Shown: one piece after another, positions 25,550 to 34,435 of the stretch | Numbering within the stretch: position 1 is the first letter of the stretch | How the letters are laid out: each line of letters begins with the position of its first letter | Assembly (NCBI RefSeq): GCF_001636315.1 | Contig: NZ_KV440949.1 | Span: forward strand, 5,102,084 to 5,166,083 | Direction of reading: 5' to 3' | DNA length: 64,000 nt | Source of the DNA: Neobacillus mesonae | GTDB taxonomy: Bacteria; Bacillota; Bacilli; Bacillales; Cytobacillaceae | Program-made: the position numbers and the translations under genes | Notes under the pieces: model-generated | Database searches by the model: none | Told to the model about the DNA's origin: nothing | The model's input: only the letters and a program-made list of their open reading frames with translations

Positions 25550-26275
25550 TTAGTGTTTCCTTCTCGCAAAGTCAACAAAGCGGAATTTATCAGGACGGTG
25601 CCGTGATTCGGTATATTGAAACAGGCTGGCATCCTCTAAAAAGACGTAACTTTTAATGACGACCACATTATGAAAACCTTCTAGATTTAATAACTCGCGG
25701 TCTTCGGATGTAGGTTCCTCAACGACTATTTCCTTTTTCGCAAAGCTGATATTAAGGTTTAATTCATTCTCCAAGTATTCATAAATCGAGTTTTCACAAT
25801 TTTCTTCCGTTAGGCTGGGAACGTATTTTTTATTTAAAAAATCCTTATCCAAGATTATTTTATTTCCACCAATTTCTCGAGTTCTAATAACCTTCCAGAC
25901 CTGGTCTTTAGCGGTCAATTGGAGCTGCTGGCGAATGAAATGATCGGGTTTGATAATTAAAGATAGCTCATGGACGTTGGTTTTTGGTTTGCTTTCCATT
26001 TTATCGGCCAGTTCTTTGAAACTCACAAGACCTGAAACTGGGAAATCAAATTTGGTGATGTCAATGACAATTGACCCTTTTCCTCTAACTTTTTGAATAT
26101 AACCATTTTGTGAAAGCAGGTTTAATGCTTTTCGAATTGTCTCCCGTGACGTTTGGAATTGGTCGGTCAATTCATGCTCAGACGGGAGCAATGATTGCGG
26201 CGGAATTGCACCGTTCTTTATTTGCTCTACAAGTGTGTTATAAATCGTTAGGTACTTACTGGTCACTACAGACAT
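25550..26275 (-). CDS. treR: trehalose operon repressor, GntR family
   Basis: A 241-residue GntR/HutC-type regulator: an N-terminal winged helix (LPSEHELTDQFQTSRETIRK) and a C-terminal UTRA effector domain. TreR represses tre genes and is released by trehalose-6-phosphate. It lies 6 bp after treA, the last gene of treP-treA-treR. Probable operators occur upstream of treP at 29678 and 29717. Confidence 0.93.
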   Translation of the reverse strand: MSVVTSKYLTIYNTLVEQIKNGAIPPQSLLPSEHELTDQFQTSRETIRKALNLLSQNGYIQKVRGKGSIVIDITKFDFPVSGLVSFKELADKMESKPKTNVHELSLIIKPDHFIRQQLQLTAKDQVWKVIRTREIGGNKIILDKDFLNKKYVPSLTEENCENSIYEYLENELNLNISFAKKEIVVEEPTSEDRELLNLEGFHNVVVIKSYVFLEDASLFQYTESRHRPDKFRFVDFARRKH

Positions 26276-26281
26276 CTCCGT

Positions 26282-27958
26282 TCACTTTTTCAAATGGTAC
26301 ACGATCGACTCGTATGGTCTTAAACTTAGCTTCCCTGCAAGCGGCATCGAGTCTTCATAATTAGAGATTAACATTTCACTATGATACCCTTCAAGGTTAA
26401 TCTGGTGGCTGAGGACCAGTTCCTTATTTTTGCCGTAAAAATTGTTGATAACTAATAATTTTTCTTTTCCTAATGTTCTTACGTAGGCAAATACATCAGA
26501 ATCTGCTTTCAAGATTGGTGTGTAATCGCCCTCTGTGATAATGGTATATTCTTTTCTTAACTGAATCAGCCTTTGATAGTGGTAGAAAATAGAGTCTGGG
26601 TCGCTTATTGCCTTTTCAGCATTGATTTCTTGATAGTTCGCAGCGGTATCTATCCACGGGGTACCAGTGGTAAATCCGGCGTTTTTCTCTGAGCTCCACT
26701 GTACTGGGGTACGTGAATTATCCCGTGATTTTTGCTTTAGAATCTCGAGAATTTCTTCTTCGCTTGAGCCTTCTTGTTTTTTCAGTTCGTACATATTGAT
26801 CGATTCGACATCACAGTATTGTTCAATCGTATGAAAACCAGGATTGGTCATTCCAAATTCTTCCCCTTGATAAATATAAGGGGTGCCTTGCATCATATGA
26901 ATAGTCGTAGCCAGCATCTTAGCTGATTGCTTGTGATAATTATTTTCATCACCAAAGCGGGAGACAACCCGCGGCTGGTCATGATTGCACCAGAATAGGG
27001 CATTCCAGCCGCCGCCTTCATGCATCTTAACCTGCCAGTTCGATAGAATCGTTTTCAATTCCTGAAAATCAAATGGCGCCTTTGTCCATTTTTCGCCGTT
27101 AGGGTAATCAACTTTTAAGTGATGGAAGCTGAAGGTCATATTTAATTCATTTCGCTCTGGTTTTGTATATTTAATGCAATGATCAATGGAAGTGGATGAC
27201 ATTTCGCCGACCGTGATTAAATCATATTTTGAAAAAACCTTCTCGTTCATCTCATGCAAAAATTCATGAATCCTTGGTCCATCGGTGTAAAATTTGCGGC
27301 CATCGCTGTCATCCTGAGGAAATTGCTGGTTCTTAGAAATTAAATTAATAACATCAAGTCGAAAGCCGTCAACACCTTTTTGCAGCCAATAATGCATCAT
27401 TTCGTATAAAGCCTCGCGTACTTTTTCATTTTCCCAATTGAGATCAGCTTGGGTAACATCGAATAGATGCAAGTAATACTGATCTGTAGTTTCGTCATAT
27501 TCCCAAGCGGAACCGCCAAATTTGGACTTCCAATTGGTAGGCGGTTCTCCGTTTTTGCCATCTCGCCAAATATAAAAATCGCGGAATGGATTGTCTTTCG
27601 AAGAGCGTGCCTGCTTAAACCACTCATGCTCTGTCGATGTATGATTAATGACGATATCCATCATGATTTTTAAACCGCGTTTGTGGGCCTCGGACAGCAG
27701 CTTCTCAAAATCTGCCATAGTCCCGTATTCTGTATGAATTTGATAATAATCGCTGATATCATAGCCATTATCACGCTGGGGCGATTGGTATATAGGGGTG
27801 AGCCATAAAACATCTACACCCAGCTTTTTTAAATAATCGAGTTTTTTTATGATCCCTTGAAGATCTCCGGTCCCGTTCCCGGTCGTATCGCAAAAGCTTT
27901 TTGGATAAATTTGATAAACAACGGCATTCTTCCACCATGCTGTTGACATTTTAACCAC
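26282..27958 (-). CDS. treA: alpha,alpha-phosphotrehalase
   Basis: A 558-residue GH13 enzyme that cleaves trehalose-6-phosphate to glucose and glucose-6-phosphate. GH13 regions are visible: DIVINHTS, the nucleophile Asp in GFRLDVINL, the acid Glu in TVGEMSS and the stabilising Asp in NHDQPR. It is separated from treP by an array of 21-bp repeats (27991-28116). The gene order and PTS partner give the substrate specificity. Confidence 0.95.
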   Translation of the reverse strand: MVKMSTAWWKNAVVYQIYPKSFCDTTGNGTGDLQGIIKKLDYLKKLGVDVLWLTPIYQSPQRDNGYDISDYYQIHTEYGTMADFEKLLSEAHKRGLKIMMDIVINHTSTEHEWFKQARSSKDNPFRDFYIWRDGKNGEPPTNWKSKFGGSAWEYDETTDQYYLHLFDVTQADLNWENEKVREALYEMMHYWLQKGVDGFRLDVINLISKNQQFPQDDSDGRKFYTDGPRIHEFLHEMNEKVFSKYDLITVGEMSSTSIDHCIKYTKPERNELNMTFSFHHLKVDYPNGEKWTKAPFDFQELKTILSNWQVKMHEGGGWNALFWCNHDQPRVVSRFGDENNYHKQSAKMLATTIHMMQGTPYIYQGEEFGMTNPGFHTIEQYCDVESINMYELKKQEGSSEEEILEILKQKSRDNSRTPVQWSSEKNAGFTTGTPWIDTAANYQEINAEKAISDPDSIFYHYQRLIQLRKEYTIITEGDYTPILKADSDVFAYVRTLGKEKLLVINNFYGKNKELVLSHQINLEGYHSEMLISNYEDSMPLAGKLSLRPYESIVYHLKK

Positions 27959-27990
27959 CTGCCTAAAATTTTCTTGATGCTGATTATGCT

Positions 27991-28116
27991 AATTGAAGGA
28001 GCATTTCCGCCAATTAAAACATGCCATGCGCCAATTGGAGTGCGTTATCCGCCAATTGATACAAGCCATGCCACAATTGGAGAGCATTATCCACCAATTA
28101 ACAGCGCATATCCGTT
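27991..28116 (-). repeat. array B: six 21-bp repeats with A/B alternation
   Basis: Six units of exactly 21 bp start at 27991, 28012, 28033, 28054, 28075 and 28096. Read on the minus strand, units 1, 3 and 5 contain GGYGGATAAYGC (unit 1 GGCGGAAATGC) and end in CTCCAATT or a close variant. Units 2 and 4 contain GGCGCATGGC or GTGGCATGGC and end in YAATT. Unit 6 (AACGGATATGCG, ending TTAATT) is intermediate. The array lies in the 207-bp gap between treP and treA. Confidence 0.88.
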
Positions 28117-28165
28117 AGTGACGTAAAGTATGAAAGGAGGGAGATAGGCTCCCTCCTGAATGGAG

Positions 28166-29590
28166 TTATTTTTTAAAAGCAATTTTTTTCATGCCGGTCT
28201 TGGCAAAAATGATTGTTAACAAGAATGGAACCACGATGGCCACTACCATTGCTACGGCAAACATTGCCATATGCTGTGGCTGAATCGACAAGATCCCGGG
28301 AAGGCCGCCGACACCGATAGAGTTCGCCATGACGTTCGTTCCCACAGAAATGACTGCTGCACACATCGAACCTAGCATTGCAGCTAAGAATGGGAAGCCG
28401 TACTTCAAGTTAATCCCGAACATCGCAGGCTCTGTTACACCTAAATAACAGGAGATACACGCTGGAATGGAAACCTGTTTTTCTTCCTCGTTTTTACGAT
28501 TGATATAAATCATTGCAAGTACTGCTGACCCTTGTGCGATATTGGATAGAGCAATCATTGGCCACAAGTTGGTACCCTTAAGCTCACTCATCAGCTGCAA
28601 GTCAATAGCGTTGGTCATATGGTGCAGCCCTGTAATAACAAGCGGGGCATAAGCAAAGCCAAAGATTGCCGCGAATAGCCATCCAAAGGCAGAAGTGAGA
28701 CTTGTATAGACAACATTAGAGATTGCAGAGCCAATTGTCCAACCGATTGGTCCTAAAATAGTGTGTGCAATTAGAACTGTCGGAATAAGTGCGAAAAATG
28801 GCACAACTATCATCGAAATGGAATTTGGGACGATTTTTCGCAGTCTAGTTTCTAAGAATGCTAACAAGAGACCTGCTAAAATGGCTGGAATAACCTGGGC
28901 TTGATAGCCGATCATTTCCACCTTCGCAAATCCAAAATCCCATACCGGAATGTCTTTGGCATCGGCAACGGCATATGCATTTAGCAATTGCGGTGAGACA
29001 AGAGTAATACCAAGAACAATACCAAGAATTTGCGACGCACCCATTTTCTTGGCAATCGACCACGTGATTCCTACAGGGAGGAAGTGGAATACCGCTTCAC
29101 CAATCAACCATAGGAAGGAATGGACTCCGGCCCAGAATTGTGAAACTTCAATAATAGTCTTTGTACCATGATCAAGTAATTTAATGTCACCTATAACGTT
29201 TCGGAAACCGAGAATCAAACCGCCGACTACAAGGGCGGGGATTAATGGTGTAAAAATATCGGCAAGATGGGCCACCATACGCTGAAGCCAGTTCATGTTC
29301 TGCTTCGCTGCAACCTTAGCATCATCCTTTGTAGTGCCATCCACATCGGCAAGCTTAATAAAATCGTTATAAAATGATGCGACCTCATTTCCGATAATAA
29401 CCTGAAACTGTCCGGCCTGAGTAAAAGTACCTTTTACAAGCTTAATAGATTCAATTTTTTTAATATCAGCCTTGCCTGGGTCGCTGAGCACGAAACGCAT
29501 TCTTGTGGCGCAATGAGTTACGGCCGCAATATTGTCTTTCCCGCCAATGTACTCTAATAATTCTTTAGCAGGTTCTTTGAACTTAGACAT
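28166..29590 (-). CDS. treP: PTS trehalose transporter EIIBC
   Basis: A 474-residue phosphotransferase permease. The N-terminal EIIB domain has the phosphocysteine in THCATRMRF at about residue 26, followed by an EIIC domain with about ten helices; no EIIA domain is present, as usual for TreP, which borrows a glucose EIIA. It imports trehalose as trehalose-6-phosphate. I chose ATG 29590 because AGGGGG precedes it; the frame continues upstream to 29608. First gene of the operon. Confidence 0.94.
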   Translation of the reverse strand: MSKFKEPAKELLEYIGGKDNIAAVTHCATRMRFVLSDPGKADIKKIESIKLVKGTFTQAGQFQVIIGNEVASFYNDFIKLADVDGTTKDDAKVAAKQNMNWLQRMVAHLADIFTPLIPALVVGGLILGFRNVIGDIKLLDHGTKTIIEVSQFWAGVHSFLWLIGEAVFHFLPVGITWSIAKKMGASQILGIVLGITLVSPQLLNAYAVADAKDIPVWDFGFAKVEMIGYQAQVIPAILAGLLLAFLETRLRKIVPNSISMIVVPFFALIPTVLIAHTILGPIGWTIGSAISNVVYTSLTSAFGWLFAAIFGFAYAPLVITGLHHMTNAIDLQLMSELKGTNLWPMIALSNIAQGSAVLAMIYINRKNEEEKQVSIPACISCYLGVTEPAMFGINLKYGFPFLAAMLGSMCAAVISVGTNVMANSIGVGGLPGILSIQPQHMAMFAVAMVVAIVVPFLLTIIFAKTGMKKIAFKK

Positions 29591-29677
29591 TGTTTTTCCC
29601 CCTAACATTTGGGTTTCACCCTATTAATTTTTTTCCGCTGTCCCAATTTATACAGCGTTTTCAATTCTACAACCAAA

Positions 29678-29737
29678 CATGTCTATACAAGTTTATGATT
29701 ACGTTTTCATTTTATGCTGTATATACAAGTTTGTCAA
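29678..29737 (-). promoter_or_regulatory. tre promoter with two TreR-like operators and a cre site
   Basis: On the minus strand TTGACA (29732-29737), a 17-bp spacer and TAAAAT (29709-29714). The spacer contains CTTGTATATACAG (29717-29729), and a related CTTGTATAGACATG lies downstream (29678-29691); both resemble the B. subtilis tre operator. Between them TGAAAACGTAATCA (29696-29709) matches the CcpA cre consensus TGWAAACGnTWnCA at all but one position, overlapping the start of transcription. Confidence 0.8.
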
Positions 29738-29739
29738 TT

Positions 29740-30027
29740 TTTTTTATAGGACATTTTATAACTTTGTAAATCTTTGGTCAAAATTAAAATAAATTTTCTG
29801 AATTTTAGTGGTATGGAGCGAATATAAAAAAATTTGTTGGATTAATGAAACCTATTAGTCTAAAGAACGTATGAATAATGAATTTGCGTGGAAGGAGTAG
29901 ATTAATAAAAAGATTTTGGCTCTATATATTGTAAAAATTTATATGTTTTTATTTTCATTAATTTTTAACTTGCTAGCTCTACAATTGGTCAGTGACCTCT
30001 GCGCTGGTAAAGAAAGGGGAATATTTG
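29740..30027. other. AT-rich intergenic stretch, nothing recognised
   Basis: About 290 bp between the divergent tre operon and the TerC gene. I looked for a yybP-ykoY manganese riboswitch, common before TerC-family genes, and did not find its conserved blocks. No convincing small frame. Confidence 0.5.
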
Positions 30028-30798
30028 TTGAATATTTTGAATGAAATTTGGTCAACCTATGCGTCATTTTTTGATTGGGGGATGTGGGTCGAGGTTTTGT
30101 CTGATCCGGTTTCCTGGGGATACATAGGCTCGTTGGTAATCCTAGAAGGGCTGCTTTCAGCTGATAATGCGCTGGTCCTTGCGGTCATGGTGAAGCATCT
30201 TCCGCCAAATCAGCGTAAAAAAGCTTTGACATATGGTTTGTTTGGTGCATATTTCTTCCGCTTTGTTTTCATCGGACTAGGGATGCTGCTGATTAAGTTT
30301 TGGTGGATTAAGGTCTTGGGTGCCGCTTACCTAGCATGGCTCGTAGTGAAACATTTCTGGTTAGGCGAGAAGGAAGACGATGTAGAGGGAGTAAAGAAGG
30401 AAAGCTGGCTCATCCGTACTTTTGGTGTGTTCTGGGGAACGGTTATTTCCGTGGAGTTAATGGATATTGCTTTTTCTGCCGATAGTATTTTGGCTGCGTT
30501 TGCGGTATCTGAACAGGTATGGATCCTTCTTGTCGGTGGAATGTTGGGAATTTTGATGATGCGTACAGTTGCCAAGTTTTTCTTAGTGTTAATTGATCGA
30601 GTTCCAGAGCTTGAGAACACGGCGTTCATTTTAATCGCAATCATCGCGGCAAAGATGTTCGCGAGCGTGTTAGGGTTCCATTTGCATCACCTTGTATTCT
30701 TTGGAATCTTAATATTGGCATTTGCCGCTACGTTTATTGTCCACAATATTAATAAGAAAAAATCCGCTTCAGAGGTTGCAGCTTCAGACGATAAGTAA
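30028..30798 (+). CDS. TerC family integral membrane protein
   Basis: A 256-residue TerC/YkoY/MeeF-type protein with about seven helices. The conserved acidic pairs are visible: ILEGLLSADNALVLA in helix 1-2 and ELMDIAFSADSILA in the second half. These proteins export manganese or help metallate secreted proteins. I prefer TTG 30028 (MNILNEIW) after AAAGGGGA; the frame is open to GTG 29992. It is a single-gene unit. Confidence 0.88.
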   Translation: MNILNEIWSTYASFFDWGMWVEVLSDPVSWGYIGSLVILEGLLSADNALVLAVMVKHLPPNQRKKALTYGLFGAYFFRFVFIGLGMLLIKFWWIKVLGAAYLAWLVVKHFWLGEKEDDVEGVKKESWLIRTFGVFWGTVISVELMDIAFSADSILAAFAVSEQVWILLVGGMLGILMMRTVAKFFLVLIDRVPELENTAFILIAIIAAKMFASVLGFHLHHLVFFGILILAFAATFIVHNINKKKSASEVAASDDK

Positions 30799-30825
30799 TC
30801 CAGCCTTTCTGTTAAAGGGATGTAC

Positions 30826-30861
30826 AGGTCGCTATAAGTTTATCAGTAGCGGCCTTTTTTT
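30826..30861 (+). terminator. Rho-independent terminator
   Basis: AGGTCGCTA and TAGCGGCCT followed by seven T, after the TerC gene. Confidence 0.85.
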
Positions 30862-30939
30862 AGGAGAATTTTATTTTTTGTTATAGGAAAAAAGTTATAT
30901 ATATATATTACTACTTTTTCACTTTACCGCTTTAAACTA

Positions 30940-31074
30940 TTGTTAGATGGTTTCTATCATGATAAAATGGACTTGTTTAAATTCTTCTGAGTTTAGACCT
31001 CCTAAAGTGGGTTCTTTACAGTATTCTGTATAGGACTCAATTAACCTTTGACCTTTGTTCAAAGGTTCTTTTTT
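30940..31074 (+). ncRNA. candidate small RNA with own promoter and terminator
   Basis: TTGTTA (30940-30945), a 17-bp spacer and an extended TGATAAAAT -10 (30963-30968) are followed by about 75 bp and a strong terminator (AACCTTTGA/TCAAAGGTT, 31043-31067, then T6). No convincing reading frame with a ribosome-binding site lies between. The predicted ~100-nt transcript carries ACCTCCT (30997-31003), complementary to Shine-Dalgarno sequences, as in several Bacillus regulatory RNAs. I do not recognise it as a known sRNA. Confidence 0.5.
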
Positions 31075-31232
31075 GACTAAAAAATTGGATAATTGTATTT
31101 TGTGTTGGTGCGATTTGGTAGTGTGGTATCATCATATTAGGGGTAATAACTGTTTGTTGGACTGAATTTCTATGAAAATAACGATTTTGGTTGATTTTCA
31201 AAACGTACTTACACATGCACCAAGATGGAAGT

Positions 31233-31605
31233 ATGTTTACGCTTGAAATTGAACAGATTGATAAGGAAAGCTTTTTGGTGTTGGGGTAGTGCTCGTTTTC
31301 TGTTGGATATTCAAGGCAAAAACATGGTTGCCAGGATTAAAGATTGGTGTAAAAACACAGGAAGTTTTGAGCGGCTACTAATCGAAGTGGAAGCCGATCA
31401 AAGCCCAGAAAACCTTGCTCGAAAACATTTTTGGCAAACATCCGGTTTCGTTCTAACGGAATATATTCATCATTATATTTGGGTCCCTGAAAAGTATCAG
31501 GCTATGTATTTGGATTTGGTGCCTGACACCAATCAACCAAAAGATGGAAAAGAGTTATTCAAACATATTAGTAATTTTCACAAAGATTCATATCAAGGTG
31601 TATAA
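31233..31605 (+). pseudogene. GNAT-like protein, frameshifted near its N-terminus
   Basis: ATG 31233 opens MFTLEIEQIDKESFLVLG and stops at 31287. The frame +1 to it continues from about 31270 as GSARFLLDIQGKNMVARIKD and runs to 31605, ending in a region (ARKHFWQTSGFVLTEYIHHY) that looks like the acceptor end of a GNAT domain plus a tail. A single lesion around 31270-31285 would join them. An alternative start at 31225 gives an unrelated basic N-terminus and is unlikely. The dispersed 13-mer GGTGCCTGACACC lies inside the coding part at 31518. Confidence 0.5.
31518..31530 (-). repeat. GGTGCCTGACACC dispersed repeat inside a coding frame
   Basis: Exact 13-mer, in frame as L-V-P-D-T within the GNAT-like pseudogene. 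Confidence 0.6.
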
Positions 31606-31680
31606 CTAGAAGATGTAGGTTCTATTTTAGTATGATAGTCTTTAATACATATGATTCATTTTATTAAAGGAGTGTTAGCT

Positions 31681-32091
31681 TTGAGAGGACAAGCAACACC
31701 ATATTTTATGTTTGATGGGAATGCGAAGGAAGCGCTGGAATTTTATCAAAGTGTATTTGGCGGGGAAGTATTCGAGCTAAAAACGTTTGTTGAAGCAGGG
31801 TATCAAATGCCGCCTGAAGCAAAAGACCGCTTAATTCACGGCCGGTTTAAAAAAGATGATTTATTTATCATGGTTTCGGATTGCTTCCCAGGATCCGCTG
31901 TCGTTGTCGGAAGTAATATTTCATTGGCTCTTAATTTTGAAAGCGAAGAAGAAATTCAATCCATTTACAACGCTTTGAGTGAAAAAGGTGCTGTTTATAT
32001 GGAGTTGCAAGATACCTTTTGGGGAGCAAAATATGCCAAAGTGAAAGATCCGTACGGTGTTATTTGGGACCTAAACTATCAAAAGGCATAA
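31681..32091 (+). CDS. VOC family protein (PhnB/glyoxalase-like)
   Basis: A 136-residue vicinal-oxygen-chelate protein of the PhnB/YjdN type: TPYFMFDGNAKEALEFYQSV at the N-terminus, FGG, and AKVKDPYGVIWDLNY at the C-terminus with the metal-site-like region. Function in Bacillus is unknown; the fold is used by glyoxalases, dioxygenases and resistance proteins. TTG 31681 has AAAGGAGTG upstream; the frame is open to 31651. Confidence 0.85.
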   Translation: MRGQATPYFMFDGNAKEALEFYQSVFGGEVFELKTFVEAGYQMPPEAKDRLIHGRFKKDDLFIMVSDCFPGSAVVVGSNISLALNFESEEEIQSIYNALSEKGAVYMELQDTFWGAKYAKVKDPYGVIWDLNYQKA

Positions 32092-32092
32092 T

Positions 32093-32134
32093 AAAAAACG
32101 GCATTCTCCATACAGTGTGGATGCCGTTTTTTTG
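32093..32134. terminator. bidirectional terminator
   Basis: AAAAACGGCAT and ATGCCGTTTTTTT between the VOC gene and the convergent DCC gene. Confidence 0.85.
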
Positions 32135-32164
32135 TTGCGGGTAAACGAGCCGCAAAACTGATTT

Positions 32165-32557
32165 TTAATCTAAAAATCTATTTCTCCATTCCGGCCGCGG
32201 CAGCATGCAGCTGTCTTTTTTGCCGAACCATTTATAGCGGTTTTTGGCGATGATTTTATAAATAGAGTTTCGCAGCGGGCTCGGAACGATGAATAAACCG
32301 GCAAGCAGCTTCCAACCACCCTTCAATTTGCGGCAAACACGGAGCGCAGCTGTCGATTCGAAAAAAATGTTGTCATCCTCAATTAGCACAAAACTGTCCA
32401 TTTTAGAGTTTAAACCGTGCTGATTAAGCAGCTGCTGGCCAATCTCTCCTTGGAGGGAGGCAAATTTAAAATGGCCTTTTGGGTCCCTTTTTATTATAAA
32501 TTGCACACTGCTGTTGCAAAAATTGCAGACCCCATCAAACAATATGATTCGTTGCAT
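32165..32557 (-). CDS. DCC family thiol-disulfide oxidoreductase-like protein (DUF393, YuxK type)
   Basis: A 130-residue protein with the family signature FDGVCNFCN (DxxCxxC) at residues 8-16. The thioredoxin-like fold has two N-terminal cysteines and basic C-terminal segments. The DCC family is widespread in Bacillus (YuxK) but lacks a proven substrate. It is monocistronic. Confidence 0.88.
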   Translation of the reverse strand: MQRIILFDGVCNFCNSSVQFIIKRDPKGHFKFASLQGEIGQQLLNQHGLNSKMDSFVLIEDDNIFFESTAALRVCRKLKGGWKLLAGLFIVPSPLRNSIYKIIAKNRYKWFGKKDSCMLPRPEWRNRFLD

Positions 32558-32719
32558 AAAAACCCCTCGTCTTTTCCACGATCACTTAATAGTAAAAGTT
32601 TAACATAATTTTTCTCCCTTAAAAAATTTTAATTTCACAGGAAAACTCCGAAACAAATAATTAAATATGTCGTATGATTATTTGAGATAGATATACAGTG
32701 TAACAATAGGGGGGACGGT

Positions 32720-33091
32720 ATGGATTTTGATAAAGGGTTTGATATGTTTAGTATGATGGAAGTCCTTTTTCCAATCTTTTTTATCCTTATTATCGGATTT
32801 ATTATTTTCGTCATATTCAGCGGGGTTAGACAATGGAGCTATAATAATAAGCAGCCACGCTTGAATGTGGCTGCAGTGGTGGTTTCTAAACGGACCGAGG
32901 TTAGCGGCGGCGGGGCGGACCATCATTCGAGCACTTGGTATTATATTACCTTCCAAGTGGAAAGCGGCGACAGGATGGAATTAAGTGTTACTGGGCGTGA
33001 TTTTGGACTAATCGCGGAAGGGGATGCCGGAGAACTTGATTTCCAGGGAACGCGATTTCACGGATTTAACCGTAGACAACTGCCAAGCTAA
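32720..33091 (+). CDS. DUF2500 family membrane protein
   Basis: A 123-residue protein with one N-terminal membrane helix (LFPIFFILIIGFIIFVIF, residues ~16-34) and a soluble beta domain containing WYYITFQVESGDRMELSV and EGDAGELDFQGTRFHGF, as in DUF2500. Function unknown. ATG 32720 follows AGGGGGGACGGT. A terminator follows. Confidence 0.85.
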   Translation: MDFDKGFDMFSMMEVLFPIFFILIIGFIIFVIFSGVRQWSYNNKQPRLNVAAVVVSKRTEVSGGGADHHSSTWYYITFQVESGDRMELSVTGRDFGLIAEGDAGELDFQGTRFHGFNRRQLPS

Positions 33092-33126
33092 CTAGCTCTA
33101 CCCCATATTTCCCAAACACAACGATG

Positions 33127-33163
33127 AAGAGAAACGCGCCTTCTAATGTTTCTCTTCCTTTTT
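33127..33163 (+). terminator. Rho-independent terminator
   Basis: AAGAGAAAC and GTTTCTCTT with CCTTTTTA after it. Confidence 0.75.
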
Positions 33164-33204
33164 ATTACAATGTGTCCACTGGATACGTACAAATGTCCGC
33201 GAAC

Positions 33205-33217
33205 GGTGCCTGACACC
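33205..33217 (-). repeat. GGTGCCTGACACC dispersed repeat
   Basis: Exact 13-mer in the gap before the first nitronate monooxygenase gene. Confidence 0.65.
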
Positions 33218-33302
33218 AATTAATAATTAGAGAAAATCTTGTCAAATTAAAGGGAAATTCATAAAAAAATAGAATAAAGATAGGAGAAAGGTGGTAATTA
33301 AC

Positions 33303-34382
33303 ATGTTACAGAACGGTTTAACCAGAAGGTTGAAGATAGATTATCCGATTATTCAAGCTCCAATGGCGGGAGGAGTGACCACATCTGAATTAGTGGCAGC
33401 AGTATCGAATGCCGGGGGGCTGGGGATGATTGGGGCGGGCTACTTAAGTCCGGATCAGTTAAGAAATCAAATTATGGAAATTAAGGCATTAACGAGAAAA
33501 AACTTTGGTGTTAACCTATTTGTACCGAATCAATATGCAGTAGATGAACAAAAGCTCAAACACTCTGAAAAATATCTCCAAACAATCGAATCAGAAATAG
33601 GGATCCCTACCGTGACCCCTTCACTTCCTAACTACAAGCAGGACAAAGAAACGTTTCAACAAATGGTGAATATCGTACTAGAAGAAAATATTCCAATTTG
33701 TTCATTTACTTTTGGAATTCCTTCAGAAGAAATAAGAACCAAATTAAAGGAAAATGCGTCTATTATTATTGGAACGGCCACTACCGTTCAGGAAGCAATT
33801 ATGAATGAAGAAGCGGGAATGGATGCTGTTGTTGTGCAGGGTTCTGAAGCAGGCGGACATCGCGGGACCTTTGCAGCAGGGGAGCAGCAAAGTCTGATTG
33901 GCTTGATGTCACTGATTCCTCAGGTTGCGGATTGTCTTTCAATTCCGATTATTGCCGCCGGCGGCATAATGGATGGAAGAGGCTTGATGGCGGCACAATG
34001 TTTAGGGGCAATGGGAGTACAGATGGGCACAGCATTCCTCGTTTGTGAAGAAAGCGGGGCGAATACACTTCATAAAGATGCTATATTGGAAGCATCTGAA
34101 GACCAAGTGGTCATAACAAAGGCTTTTTCTGGAAAAATGGCGCGTGGTGTAAACAACCTATTTATTGAAAGACTGCAAGAAACAGAGGATGACCTACCAG
34201 AATATCCATTACAAAATGCATTAACAAAAGGAATCAGAAAAGCAGCCGCTGCCAGTAAAAATCCGGAATATATGTCACTGTGGTCGGGCCAAAGTCCAAG
34301 ATTAGCGAAAAAGCTTACGGCCCAGGAATTGATTGAAAAAATAATCAATGAAACTTTAAAACTTAAAAATGTACTTTCTTAA
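33303..34382 (+). CDS. nitronate monooxygenase-like flavoprotein (paralogue 1)
   Basis: A 359-residue FMN-binding TIM barrel of the NMO/2-nitropropane dioxygenase family. IIQAPMAGGVTTSELVAAVS opens the barrel; GSEAGGHRG carries the catalytic His, and IAAGGIMDGRG and GAMGVQMGTAFL bind the FMN phosphate. It would oxidise toxic nitronates such as propionate-3-nitronate, or act as an FMN quinone reductase. ATG 33303 follows AGGAGAAAGGTGG. A more distant paralogue lies at 56297. Confidence 0.88.
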   Translation: MLQNGLTRRLKIDYPIIQAPMAGGVTTSELVAAVSNAGGLGMIGAGYLSPDQLRNQIMEIKALTRKNFGVNLFVPNQYAVDEQKLKHSEKYLQTIESEIGIPTVTPSLPNYKQDKETFQQMVNIVLEENIPICSFTFGIPSEEIRTKLKENASIIIGTATTVQEAIMNEEAGMDAVVVQGSEAGGHRGTFAAGEQQSLIGLMSLIPQVADCLSIPIIAAGGIMDGRGLMAAQCLGAMGVQMGTAFLVCEESGANTLHKDAILEASEDQVVITKAFSGKMARGVNNLFIERLQETEDDLPEYPLQNALTKGIRKAAAASKNPEYMSLWSGQSPRLAKKLTAQELIEKIINETLKLKNVLS

Positions 34383-34435
34383 AATTCAACAAAATCTAAC
34401 GTACTACTAAATGATTGTTAGGGAGGGGAGAGTAT

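Noticed and set aside
27991..28116. CRISPR array
   Set aside because: Units are contiguous 21-mers with no separate repeat and spacer, similarity is partial, and no cas genes are nearby.
29740..30027. yybP-ykoY manganese riboswitch before the TerC gene
   Set aside because: The conserved blocks of that riboswitch are not recognisable in the AT-rich leader.
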